Part shown: positions 32,989 through 40,540 of the stretch, piece by piece
Position numbering within the stretch: position 1 is the stretch's first letter
Layout of the letters: every line of letters begins with the position of its first letter
From: Spirochaetales bacterium
Lineage (GTDB): Bacteria; Spirochaetota; Spirochaetia; Treponematales; Treponemataceae
NCBI GenBank assembly: GCA_030526505.1
Contig: JAUNCR010000008.1
Location: forward strand, 1-40,540
Length of the DNA stretch: 40,540 nt
Direction of reading: 5' to 3'
Notes under the pieces: model-generated
The model's database searches: none
What the model was told of the DNA's origin: nothing
Seen by the model: the letters and a program-made list of their open reading frames with translations, nothing else
Program-made: the position numbers and the translations under genes

Positions 32989-34704
32989 ATGGAAGAAGCA
33001 ATGTCTGCTTTGTCTAGCCAGCTCTTCGGAGTCTGGTTCCTTATCGGTGCTGCACTCGTATTCTGGATGCAGGCCGGATTTGCAATGGTTGAAACCGGTT
33101 TTACTCGTGCAAAGAATGCCGGTAACATCATCATGAAAAACCTGATGGACTTCTGTATCGGTACAGTAACATTCATGCTCATCGGTTTTAGCCTTCTCCT
33201 CGGAGAAGATGTTGTAGGTCTTATCGGAAAGCCTGGTTTCGACCTCTTCGGTTCATATGCAAACTTTGACTGGTCGAACTTCGTGTTCAACCTTGTATTC
33301 TGCGCAACAACAGCAACAATCGTTTCTGGTGCCATGGCAGAACGCACAAAGTTCCTTTCTTACTGTGTATATTCAGCAATCATTTCAGGATTGATTTATC
33401 CAATTGAAGCTCACTGGATCTGGGGCGGCGGTTGGCTTGCTCAGATGGGATTCCATGACTTTGCAGGTAGCTGTGCAATCCATATGGTTGGTGGTATTTC
33501 AGCTTTGATCGGTGCAAAATTCCTTGGACCTCGTATCGGAAAATTCTCTTATGAAAAGGGAAAGGTTGCAAGGGTAAACGCATTCCCTGGACACAACCTT
33601 CCAATGGGTGCTCTCGGATGTTTCATCCTCTGGTTCGGATGGTACGGATTCAACGGTGCCGCTGCAACTTCTTTGGAACAGCTTGCATCAATCTTCCTTA
33701 CAACAACAGTAGCTCCTGCACTTGCAACAGTTACATGTATGGTATTCACATGGGTAAAATACAAGAAGCCTGATGTTTCAATGTGTCTCAACGCATCATT
33801 GGCTGGTCTTGTTGCAATCACTGCACCTTGTGATGTTACAGATGCATCTGGTGCTGCAATCATCGGTATCGTGGCAGGTCTTCTTGTAATCTTCGGTGTA
33901 TGGTTCCTTGACTATGTACTTCATATCGACGACCCAGTTGGTGCCGTAGCGGTTCACTGTCTCAACGGTATCTGGGGTACAATCGCAGTTGGTCTTTTTG
34001 CAAACCCAAGCGTACCTGGCGCATCTGAAATCGGTGCAGGTGTATTCTACGGCGGTGGATTCAAACAGCTTGGAATTCAGCTTACAGGTTTTGTTTCTGT
34101 TGCTGCCTATACTGCAGTTGCAATGATCATCGTGTTTACAATCATCAAGAAGACATTGGGACTTCGCGTTACAGCAGAAGAAGAAATCGTTGGTCTTGAT
34201 AAGCTTGAACACGGAATCCAGTCTTCTTATGCAGGTATCTCTGTTCAGTATTCTTCAGAAGAACTTTCAGAAGCTGCAGAAGTTGGTATCAGCATCGACC
34301 AGGCAGTTCCAGTTGTTGTACCTGCTACAACACCAAGTTCAACTGAAAGCGCAATGCACAAGGTTGTAATCGTTACCCGTCAGAACAAGTTCAACGCACT
34401 CAAGATGGCAATGAACTCTATCGGCGTAACAGGTATGACAGTTGTAAACGTAATGGGTTGCGGAATGCAGAAGGGTGCAAGCGAATACTATCGTGGTGTT
34501 CCAGTTGACATTCAGCTCCTTCCAAAAATCAAGGTTGAAATTGTAGTTGCTAAGGTTCCTGTAAAGGAAGTTGTAGAAGCTGCAAAGAAGGCTTTGTATA
34601 CTGGTCACATCGGCGACGGAAAGATCTTCGTATACGACATCGCAGATGTAATCAAGGTACGAACTGGAGAAAGTGGTTACGATGCACTCCAGGATTCGGA
34701 GTAG
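32989..34704 (+). CDS. Ammonium channel Amt fused to a C-terminal PII domain
   Basis: 571 aa. Residues 1-about 410 are an Amt/Rh channel with about 11 membrane helices: FWMQAGFAMVETGFTRAKNAGNI, GAMAERTKF, IYPIEAHWIWGGGWL, DFAGSCAIHMVGG (pore His) and WFGWYGFNGAA. A linker (about 410-455, rich in E, S, T and P) leads to a complete PII domain (about 456-571: HKVVIVTRQNKFNALKMAMN, GCGMQKGASEYYRG, LPKIKVEIVVAK, TGHIGDGKIFVYDI, RTGE). ATP/2-oxoglutarate-binding segments are retained, but the T-loop position equivalent to the uridylylated Tyr51 of GlnB/GlnK is Val506. PII normally plugs Amt as a separate protein; here it is tethered. Start at ATG 32989 follows GGAGGTTA by 5 nt. Confidence 0.94.
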   Translation: MEEAMSALSSQLFGVWFLIGAALVFWMQAGFAMVETGFTRAKNAGNIIMKNLMDFCIGTVTFMLIGFSLLLGEDVVGLIGKPGFDLFGSYANFDWSNFVFNLVFCATTATIVSGAMAERTKFLSYCVYSAIISGLIYPIEAHWIWGGGWLAQMGFHDFAGSCAIHMVGGISALIGAKFLGPRIGKFSYEKGKVARVNAFPGHNLPMGALGCFILWFGWYGFNGAAATSLEQLASIFLTTTVAPALATVTCMVFTWVKYKKPDVSMCLNASLAGLVAITAPCDVTDASGAAIIGIVAGLLVIFGVWFLDYVLHIDDPVGAVAVHCLNGIWGTIAVGLFANPSVPGASEIGAGVFYGGGFKQLGIQLTGFVSVAAYTAVAMIIVFTIIKKTLGLRVTAEEEIVGLDKLEHGIQSSYAGISVQYSSEELSEAAEVGISIDQAVPVVVPATTPSSTESAMHKVVIVTRQNKFNALKMAMNSIGVTGMTVVNVMGCGMQKGASEYYRGVPVDIQLLPKIKVEIVVAKVPVKEVVEAAKKALYTGHIGDGKIFVYDIADVIKVRTGESGYDALQDSE

Positions 34705-34710
34705 CAAAAG

Positions 34711-34800
34711 TCACGAACATGCCCGCATGTTCGTGAGGGCACTGGAAAGTGCCCCATGCTTTGCAGGATTCAGAGTAGCAATAGGGCACTGAAGGTGCTC
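34711..34800 (+). repeat. Palindromes and a partial duplication of the amt 3' end
   Basis: TCACGAACATGC (34711-34722) is mirrored by GCATGTTCGTGA (34725-34736), a 12-bp perfect palindrome with a 2-nt centre. GGGCACT (34737-34743) pairs with AGTGCCC (34748-34754). CAGGATTCRGAGTAGCAA, which spans the amt stop codon at 34690-34707, recurs at 34764-34781 with one change and is again followed by a GGGCACT hairpin (34784-34800). The second copy lacks the 12-bp palindrome. Confidence 0.7.
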
Positions 34801-34826
34801 AAATAAAACTCGCTAAAAAGATTTAT

Positions 34827-34856
34827 GCCCTGTCAGAAATGGCAGGGCGTTTTTTT
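34827..34856 (+). terminator. Intrinsic terminator of the amt transcript
   Basis: GCCCTGTC (34827-34834) pairs with GGCAGGGC (34841-34848; one G-T pair) around AGAAAT and is followed by GT7. A clear rho-independent terminator separating amt from uraA. Confidence 0.88.
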
Positions 34857-34882
34857 ATATAAACAAATAGTTAAAATTGTAG

Positions 34883-34908
34883 TATAATGGACTTTTAGAG
34901 GCTAAATT
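34883..34908 (+). promoter_or_regulatory. uraA-upp promoter -10 box and ribosome-binding site
   Basis: TATAAT at 34883-34888 is a perfect -10 box just after the amt terminator; the -35 region is AT-rich without a clear hexamer. AGAGG (34897-34901) lies 7 nt before ATG 34909. No hairpin, ACAAWG box or GGGGTTA is present, so this operon does not belong to the leader family upstream. Confidence 0.6.
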
Positions 34909-36228
34909 ATGAGTAAAACAACAATCACAGGTCCAGTTTACGATGCTCGTGAACTTGGCACACCAAAGACACTTGTGCTCGGAATCCAGCACATGTTTGC
35001 AATGTTCGGATCAACTGTTCTTGTTCCACAGCTTACAGGATTAAGCGTTTCGGCAACACTTCTTTTTGCAGGTCTTGGAACCCTTCTGTTCCACCTTGTG
35101 TCAAAGAGAAAGGTACCTGCATTCCTGGGGTCTTCCTTCGCTTTCCTTGCAGGTTATTTTGCAATCGCTCCACACGGTGAAAAGGAACTCCTTCCTTATG
35201 CCTGTCTCGGCGTTGCCTGTTCTGCATTGCTTTACTTCATCCTTGCAGGATTCATCAAAGTCTTTGGCGTAAAGAAGGTGATGAAGTTCTTCCCTCCTGT
35301 TGTAACAGGTCCTATCATTGTTTCAATCGGACTTACGCTTTCGCAGTCTGCAGTAAACAGCTGTTCAACAAACTGGATCATCGCCCTCGTTGCAATTCTT
35401 GTAATCGTTGTCCTCAACATTTGGGGAAAGGGAATGGTAAAGATCCTTCCGATTCTTCTTGCTGCAATTGCATCTTACATTGTTGCCGCAATCATGGGAA
35501 AGGTTGATTTCAGTCCAGTTGCAAATGCACCATGGATCGGACTTCCTGTAAAATCAGAAGACACTGTTTTTGCAATTTTCAAGAATCCTGATACATCACT
35601 CATCATCACTTCGATCATTACAATCATGCCGCTTGCCATCGCTACAATGATGGAACACATCGGCGACATCGCTGCAATTTCATCAACAGTAAACAAGAAC
35701 TTCTTTGATGACCCAGGCCTTCACAGAACACTTCTTGGTGACGGTCTTGCAACTCTTGCCGCATCAATTTTCGGTGCACCAGCAAACACAACATACGGAG
35801 AAAACACTGGTGTCCTTACACTTTCAAAGGTTTATGATCCTCGTGTAATCCGCCTTGCAGCCTGCTTTGCAATCCTTTTCTCTTTCTCTCCAAAATTCGC
35901 AGCACTCATCAGCTGCATGCCTGCAGCAACTGTAGGCGGTATTTCCATCGTTCTCTACGGAATGATTTCAGCTGTAGGTGTCCGCAACATCGTTGAAAGC
36001 CAGGTTGACTTCAAGGAAAGCCGCAATGTAATCATCGCAGCCCTCATCCTTGTCCTTTCAATCGGAATCAAGTTCAGCGCAGCAGGTGCAATCAACATCA
36101 ACTGCGGTTCGGTTACAATCGGACTTTCAGGTCTTGCTGTTGCTTCCCTTGTGGGAATCATCCTCAATGCAATCCTCCCAGCCCGTTCGGAATCTGGCGA
36201 AACTTCTATCAAAAAGGATGTTGAATAA
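34909..36228 (+). CDS. uraA: Uracil permease (NCS2 family)
   Basis: 439 aa, with about 12-14 hydrophobic segments as in NCS2 nucleobase:proton symporters. Near the N-terminus [38 protein letters not shown] and [15 protein letters not shown] are typical; mid-protein [15 protein letters not shown] and [30 protein letters not shown] contain the substrate-binding segment of UraA-type uracil carriers. It imports uracil for the phosphoribosyltransferase encoded next. Its stop TAA and the upp ATG overlap by one base (36226-36230), so the two are translationally coupled. Confidence 0.93.
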   Translation: MSKTTITGPVYDARELGTPKTLVLGIQHMFAMFGSTVLVPQLTGLSVSATLLFAGLGTLLFHLVSKRKVPAFLGSSFAFLAGYFAIAPHGEKELLPYACLGVACSALLYFILAGFIKVFGVKKVMKFFPPVVTGPIIVSIGLTLSQSAVNSCSTNWIIALVAILVIVVLNIWGKGMVKILPILLAAIASYIVAAIMGKVDFSPVANAPWIGLPVKSEDTVFAIFKNPDTSLIITSIITIMPLAIATMMEHIGDIAAISSTVNKNFFDDPGLHRTLLGDGLATLAASIFGAPANTTYGENTGVLTLSKVYDPRVIRLAACFAILFSFSPKFAALISCMPAATVGGISIVLYGMISAVGVRNIVESQVDFKESRNVIIAALILVLSIGIKFSAAGAININCGSVTIGLSGLAVASLVGIILNAILPARSESGETSIKKDVE

Positions 36229-36866
36229 TGAACAGTGAAAATATTTTCTTCCTTAACCATCCGCTCATTCAGCACAAGATTTCCCGCCTTCGCGATGAGA
36301 ATACCGGTACAAACGAATTCCGCAAGCTTGTAGAAGAAATCACAATGCTCATGGGATTCGAGGCTCTCCGCGAGCTTCCTGTAGAAGATGTGGAAATCAA
36401 GACACCTATTGAAAAGTGCAAGACTCCAATGCTTTCAGGACGCAAGATGGTGGTTGTCCCAATTATCCGCGCAGGTCTTGGAATGATGAACGGAATCCTT
36501 GACCTTGTACCTTCTGCAAAGGTAGGCCACATCGGTCTTGCCCGCAACGAGGAAACACATCAGGCTGAAGAATACTACTGCAAGATGCCGGACCTTCTTG
36601 ACCAGCGTCCGATCATTGTTGTTGATCCAATGCTTGCAACAGGTGGTTCTGCCATCGATGCAATCACAATGATCAAGAAACGCGGCGGAAAGAACATCAA
36701 GTTCATGTGCATCATTGCCGCTCCTGAAGGACTTGAAAAGCTTTCTGCTGCTCATCCGGATGTTAAGATTTATGTTGGACACCTTGACCGCTGCCTTAAT
36801 GAAAATGCCTACATCTGTCCTGGACTTGGCGATGCAGGTGACAGAATCTTCGGTACCGACAACTAA
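36228..36866 (+). CDS. upp: Uracil phosphoribosyltransferase
   Basis: 212 aa, full length. It converts uracil and PRPP to UMP. Motifs: [22 protein letters not shown] at the N-terminus, [16 protein letters not shown], the PRPP-binding loop [12 protein letters not shown] (131-142) and the C-terminal [25 protein letters not shown], which holds the uracil-binding region. Coupled to uraA and ended by a strong terminator at 36909-36941. It provides UMP, the precursor from which PyrG upstream makes CTP. Confidence 0.97.
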   Translation: MNSENIFFLNHPLIQHKISRLRDENTGTNEFRKLVEEITMLMGFEALRELPVEDVEIKTPIEKCKTPMLSGRKMVVVPIIRAGLGMMNGILDLVPSAKVGHIGLARNEETHQAEEYYCKMPDLLDQRPIIVVDPMLATGGSAIDAITMIKKRGGKNIKFMCIIAAPEGLEKLSAAHPDVKIYVGHLDRCLNENAYICPGLGDAGDRIFGTDN

Positions 36867-36908
36867 AATTTTTCAGCTTAAAGTTAAGGTTTAATAATCA
36901 AAAACATG

Positions 36909-36941
36909 AAAAGGACTGTCTAGAAAGACAGTCCTTTTTTT
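36909..36941 (+). terminator. Intrinsic terminator of uraA-upp
   Basis: GGACTGTC (36913-36920) pairs perfectly with GACAGTCC (36927-36934), with flanking A-T pairs, loop TAGAAA and T7 (36935-36941). Strong rho-independent terminator; its T-run abuts the -10 box of the next gene. Confidence 0.92.
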
Positions 36942-36943
36942 AG

Positions 36944-36956
36944 TATTATTTACATC
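36944..36956 (+). promoter_or_regulatory. Putative -10 box, leaderless start of the lipoprotein gene
   Basis: TATTAT (36944-36949) is followed after 7 nt (ttacatc) by ATG 36957, with no Shine-Dalgarno. The upstream terminator ends 2 nt before this -10 box, so an untranslated leader of normal length cannot exist unless transcription reads through the terminator. Confidence 0.5.
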
Positions 36957-38294
36957 ATGAAATTCAATCACAAGATATCGACAACAATTTTAATTACATT
37001 ATTTTCTATATTAATGACTTCATGTTCGGGAATCATCGGCTATGGTGTTCTTCTTTGGAACGACAATGAACACAAGCTTTCCGACGGTACGGTTGTTCCT
37101 GTCTACCTTAAGTCAAACATTTCAAAAGTATATGTAATTGGTTTGCCTGATACAAAAGAAAAAATCGAAGTTCCATTGTGGCAGCTTTCGGCACCTGAAA
37201 AAAAATCAAAGGCCGTGAAGCGCGCAGAAAAATATGCGGAATATAAAAATACATACGCAAAGAGTGCCATTGACGGTCTTCCAATTCGTGCTGACAAAGT
37301 TAATACATCAAAGCAGGTTTACCGCCTTAGAAAAAATGAAACTGTAAAGGCTATGTATAAAGGGAAGGGGGTTGCTCCTCAGAATGGTGGAGTTCCTCTT
37401 GAAGGCGAATGGCTTCATGTTCTTACATCAAACGGAACAGAAGGCTGGTGTTTCAGTTACAATCTCCGTCTTTATGAAATGAAGGCAGAGGTTGTTGTTG
37501 CAGACGGAACTTCAGTTGCAGAAAGTGCTGAGGAAGAAGTTGATACTCTCATAGAAGAAGTTCTTAACAGTGCATGGTACCCTGAATACTACAGTTCCAT
37601 GATTTCAAAGAAGCAGATTGACCTTGATTACTTTAACAATACCTATAGGTTCAATACTGGATTTGCAAGCGGCAAGGTTTCTCTTGTTCTTCCTGATTTC
37701 GAAATTGAATTTCCTTACTCCGGAGTTACAAAGACAGATGATAAGGAATATGATTTTAACAATACTCCTCTTCAGCTTGTTGTCCGCAGTACAAAATCAA
37801 TTGTGGTTAAATACACTGATGAAAAGGGAATGCCTAAGTCGTACAACTTTACTTCCCTTGGCGGAAAAAATCCTGAACAGATCATTGCAGAAGAAATCGA
37901 ACGAAGACAGTCTGAATACAAATTGATCTCTTCGTCTGGTCCTGATTTCAAGAGCGGTAACTACGGAAAAATTTCTTTCAACGATGGAAATCAGCTGGTA
38001 TGGTCTGGATTCAATAAACTTGTTCCTTCTGTAATTCCATCTGGTGCAAGAGGCAACGGTGAAGTTGAACTTAAGTATTTTGTTCCTGCAGAACTCAAGT
38101 CTTCGTGGGATGGCGTTTTGACATTCCATTTTGACGGAACGGAAAAGGAAGTTAATTTCTTCTACAAGAGGGAAGACAACGGCATTCGCCTTACATCAGG
38201 AAATGTAACAAAGCGCTACGATGCAAAGACAGGAAGAAACATAAGTTCAGTTTCCCTTCCTTCAAACTCAATGGTTCTCTTCTTCCAGAAATAG
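36957..38294 (+). CDS. SH3-domain lipoprotein, function unknown
   Basis: 445 aa. A hydrophobic signal (TTILITLFSILMTSC) ends in a relaxed spirochaete-type lipobox with Cys23, so an envelope-anchored lipoprotein is likely. Residues about 105-175 form a bacterial SH3 domain (AIDGLPIRADKVNTSKQVYRLRKNETVKAMYKG...GEWLHVLTSNGTEGWCFSYNLRLYE). Residues 195-445 are beta-rich and contain LINxxWYPEYYSSMISKKQIDLDYFNNTYRF-like segments that I do not recognise beyond an uncharacterised treponemal pattern. SH3 domains of this kind usually bind cell-wall or protein ligands. No enzyme motif seen. The ABC-F gene follows 7 nt later and is probably co-transcribed, though a functional link is not evident. Confidence 0.75.
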   Translation: MKFNHKISTTILITLFSILMTSCSGIIGYGVLLWNDNEHKLSDGTVVPVYLKSNISKVYVIGLPDTKEKIEVPLWQLSAPEKKSKAVKRAEKYAEYKNTYAKSAIDGLPIRADKVNTSKQVYRLRKNETVKAMYKGKGVAPQNGGVPLEGEWLHVLTSNGTEGWCFSYNLRLYEMKAEVVVADGTSVAESAEEEVDTLIEEVLNSAWYPEYYSSMISKKQIDLDYFNNTYRFNTGFASGKVSLVLPDFEIEFPYSGVTKTDDKEYDFNNTPLQLVVRSTKSIVVKYTDEKGMPKSYNFTSLGGKNPEQIIAEEIERRQSEYKLISSSGPDFKSGNYGKISFNDGNQLVWSGFNKLVPSVIPSGARGNGEVELKYFVPAELKSSWDGVLTFHFDGTEKEVNFFYKREDNGIRLTSGNVTKRYDAKTGRNISSVSLPSNSMVLFFQK

Positions 38295-38301
38295 GATTTA
38301 T

Positions 38302-40254
38302 ATGGCATTCATTCAGTTTTCAAAAGTTTCGCTGGCTTTCGGCGACAGGGATATTTTAAAAGATGTTTCGGTAAACCTTGCAACCGGAACAAAGGCTGCC
38401 CTTACAGGTGCCAACGGTGCAGGTAAATCAACCCTCATAAAAATCATGGCAGGGCTTGTAGAACCTGACAGCGGTGAGCGCGTTGCACAGAAAGATGCCC
38501 GCATTGCATACCTTCCTCAGAGCGGTCTTGTTCACAGCGGATGCACTTTGAAAGAGGAAGCGGACAAGGCTTTTGAATGGGGCTATGAAATCCAGCGCCA
38601 GGCGGAAGAACTTGGGGAACAGCTTGCTTCAAATCCTGCCAATGCAGAAAAACTTGCCATCGAACATTCTGAACTTCTTGCAAAACTTGAAGAAAGCGGC
38701 TGGTATCGTCGTGAAGTTCTTGCAGAAAGCGTACTCATCGGTCTTGGTTTTGAACGCGGTGACTTTACAAAAAGAACAGAAGAATTTTCCGGTGGTTGGC
38801 AGATGCGCATTGCCCTTGCCAAAGCCCTCATGTGCGGTCCAGACATTCTTCTTCTTGACGAACCTACAAACTACCTTGATATTGAAGCCCGCAACTGGCT
38901 TGAAAAATTCCTTTCGGACTTCCACGGTGGATTCCTTCTTGTTTCCCACGACCGTTATTTCCTTGACCATACAATCAACGAAGTTTACGAACTTTTTGGC
39001 GGAGACCTTAAGCGCTATCCTGGAAATTTCAGCCATTATGAAGAAGTCCGCAAGGTGGAACTTGATTCCCTCATTGCAGCCTACAACCAGCAGCAGCAGG
39101 AAATCCAGCATCTTGAAGAATTCATAAACCGTTTCGGTTACAAGGCAACAAAGGCAGCCCAGGCCCAGGAAAGGCAGAAAATGCTGGACAAGATTCTTGA
39201 AAATAAAATCGAGATTCCAGAAAGCCTTAAGAAAATACATTTTACTTTCCCTGCAGCTCCTCATTCAGGTCAGCTGGTTCTTACCCTAGAAAAAATCTGC
39301 AAGAATTACGGCGGACCAAATGTCGTAAACAACCTTGACCTGGTAGTGGAGAAGGGGGAGCGTCTTGTTGTCGCAGGTCGCAACGGTGCTGGTAAATCCA
39401 CTTTGCTAAGAATGGTTGCCGGCGTAGACAGTGATTATACAGGTAATGTTAAATACGGTGCAGGAGTATCAGTCGGATACTTCAGTCAGGATAGTGCAGA
39501 AAAGATTTCTGGAAACCAGACAATCCTTGAGTACATGGAAGAAAGGAGTCCTCTGGATTTGATTCCAAAGATGCGCGACATGCTCGGTGCCTTCCTTTTC
39601 CGTGGCGACGATGTTTTCAAGAGCATCAATGTTCTTTCTGGTGGAGAAAAGAGCCGCATTGCCTTGCTTGAACTTCTTCTTCGTCCTGTAAATCTTCTTG
39701 TCCTCGATGAACCTACAAACCATTTGGACATGCATTCAAAGGATGTTCTTCTTGAAGCACTTCAGGGATTCGGCGGAACAGTAATCTTTGTAAGCCACGA
39801 CCGCGGATTCATCGAAGATCTTTCAACAAAGGTTCTTGAACTTCACCCTGGTGTTTCCCGTGAATTCCCAGGTGACTACAAATACTACATGCAGCGCCTT
39901 GAAGACGAGGCAAACGGCATTGTCGGTGAATCTTCCGCCGCCGTAGAAACAAAGGCCGCTGCAAAGAAACCAGAAGAACCGGTTGAACAGAAGTCTGCGG
40001 GCAAGCTTGACTACGAAGAAAAGAAAAAGCAGGAAGCGGAACGGCGCAAACTCCAGAAGGAAGTGGATCGTCTTGAAGCAGAAATCGCAAAGACTGAAGA
40101 ACAGAAGGCCGACCTTGAAAACCAGATGGGATTGCCAGAAGTCTACAGCAACGGCGAAAAGGCAAAGGAAGTCCAGAAACAGATCGAAGAACTTGCCGCA
40201 AAACTGGAACAGCTCAACGAAGAGTGGATGGAAGCCGCCGAAAAGATGGAGTAG
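38302..40254 (+). CDS. ABC-F family ATPase (ribosome-associated, Uup/YheS-like)
   Basis: 650 aa with two ABC domains and no membrane segment. Domain 1: Walker A GANGAGKST (36-44), signature FSGGWQMRIALAKAL, Walker B ILLLDEPTNYLD. Domain 2: Walker A GRNGAGKST (359-367), signature LSGGEKSRIALLELLL, Walker B LLVLDEPTNHLD. Between them lies the P-site tRNA-interaction linker (about 245-325: NQQQQEIQHLEEFINRF...KATKAAQAQERQKML). Residues 545-650 form a linker rich in A, K and E plus a coiled coil. ABC-F proteins act at the ribosomal E site to relieve stalling or give antibiotic protection; the C-terminal coiled coil points to the Uup/YheS type rather than EttA. AGGA precedes ATG 38302. Confidence 0.92.
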   Translation: MAFIQFSKVSLAFGDRDILKDVSVNLATGTKAALTGANGAGKSTLIKIMAGLVEPDSGERVAQKDARIAYLPQSGLVHSGCTLKEEADKAFEWGYEIQRQAEELGEQLASNPANAEKLAIEHSELLAKLEESGWYRREVLAESVLIGLGFERGDFTKRTEEFSGGWQMRIALAKALMCGPDILLLDEPTNYLDIEARNWLEKFLSDFHGGFLLVSHDRYFLDHTINEVYELFGGDLKRYPGNFSHYEEVRKVELDSLIAAYNQQQQEIQHLEEFINRFGYKATKAAQAQERQKMLDKILENKIEIPESLKKIHFTFPAAPHSGQLVLTLEKICKNYGGPNVVNNLDLVVEKGERLVVAGRNGAGKSTLLRMVAGVDSDYTGNVKYGAGVSVGYFSQDSAEKISGNQTILEYMEERSPLDLIPKMRDMLGAFLFRGDDVFKSINVLSGGEKSRIALLELLLRPVNLLVLDEPTNHLDMHSKDVLLEALQGFGGTVIFVSHDRGFIEDLSTKVLELHPGVSREFPGDYKYYMQRLEDEANGIVGESSAAVETKAAAKKPEEPVEQKSAGKLDYEEKKKQEAERRKLQKEVDRLEAEIAKTEEQKADLENQMGLPEVYSNGEKAKEVQKQIEELAAKLEQLNEEWMEAAEKME

Positions 40255-40296
40255 ATATAGCCTGTTTATCCTCATCGTGTCAGTTTAACCTCTTCG

Positions 40297-40332
40297 ATGC
40301 CCCTGTATAAAATTGCTAAGGGGTATTTTTTT
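40297..40332 (+). terminator. Intrinsic terminator after the ABC-F gene
   Basis: ATGCCCCT (40297-40304) pairs with AGGGGTAT (40319-40326; one G-T pair) around a 14-nt loop and is followed by T7 (40326-40332). Confidence 0.8.
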
Positions 40333-40540
40333 GTTAGGGGTGATAACTTCTTGTTATTATGTCAGTCCTGTTGTATTGTTCGATTTATTAAATAATTTTT
40401 CTGAAAATGAATATTTTCCATGTAAAACATAAACTTGTAGGATAAAAGAAGTTATTTTCATATACGAAAACATAAAAAAACATAAATAATATTCAAATTG
40501 AATAACTAATTGTTATTAATTATGTCCATAAACTTTTTAT
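40333..40540. other. AT-rich non-coding end of the window
   Basis: About 200 nt, strikingly AT-rich, with no plausible gene. It holds an inverted pair ATAACTTCTT (40343-40352) / AAGAAGTTAT (40446-40455) and the palindrome ATTCAAATTGAAT (40491-40503). It may be the control region of a gene beyond the window; I see no clear promoter. Confidence 0.4.

Noticed and set aside
40343-40455. Insertion-sequence remnant bounded by ATAACTTCTT / AAGAAGTTAT
   Set aside because: The arms are only 10 bp in very AT-rich DNA, with no target duplication or transposase fragment.

Overview
The window looks like a chromosomal segment of a gut- or rumen-type spirochaete, most likely a Treponema. This is inferred from gene content and protein character: a type III glutamine synthetase, [FeFe]-hydrogenase maturases, an ammonium channel fused to PII, relaxed lipoboxes and a moderate-to-low GC content. 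No rRNA, tRNA, CRISPR array, prophage or insertion sequence was recognised.

Layout. 1-0.8 kb: 3' part of a DUF2971 gene, cut by the window edge. 0.86-3.1 kb: U32 peptidase/RlhA-like protein, convergent with 3.1-7.35 kb on the minus strand: hydE, hydG, hydF (the three [FeFe]-hydrogenase maturases) and ssb. 7.47-11.6 kb, plus strand: DtxR-type metalloregulator, argH and a three-gene polar amino-acid ABC importer. 11.6-13.7 kb: a small accessory patch with a nucleotidyltransferase-like protein, a frameshifted PD-(D/E)XK (Rpn/YhgA-like) gene and a short unknown protein. 13.7-34.9 kb: a large glutamine/ammonia block: asnB, gltB, gltD, pyrG-purF-carA-carB::dapF, glnA (GSIII) and amt::PII. 34.9-36.9 kb: uraA-upp. 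36.9-40.3 kb: an SH3-type lipoprotein and an ABC-F ATPase.

The central block is functionally coherent. Amt imports ammonium, GSIII makes glutamine, GltBD turns glutamine into glutamate, and AsnB, PyrG, PurF and CarAB are the main glutamine-consuming enzymes of asparagine, CTP, purine and carbamoyl-phosphate synthesis. Uracil salvage follows.

The most interesting signal is not a gene. Five transcription units of this block (asnB, gltB, pyrG operon, glnA, amt) each begin with the same kind of leader. It consists of a short ACAAWG box, a long GC-clamped hairpin ending in a T-run (an intrinsic-terminator shape), and, within a few bases, an unusual ribosome-binding site of consensus GGGGTTA just before the start codon. 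Three of them (asnB, gltB, glnA) also share TCCGA-N4-TACAA about 50 bp upstream of the ACAAAG box. The hairpin loop of the amt leader carries TAACCCC, the exact complement of the GGGGTTA ribosome-binding sites of the other four units. I propose a co-regulated nitrogen regulon controlled at the leader-RNA level. I cannot tie it to any described RNA family from sequence alone.

Other notable points are an in-frame CarB-DapF fusion whose DapF part lacks one of the two catalytic cysteines, a PII domain without the uridylylation tyrosine, several genes whose -10 box sits 6-7 nt before the start codon (candidate leaderless mRNAs), and a HydF reading frame running about 70 residues beyond the family's usual end into ssb.
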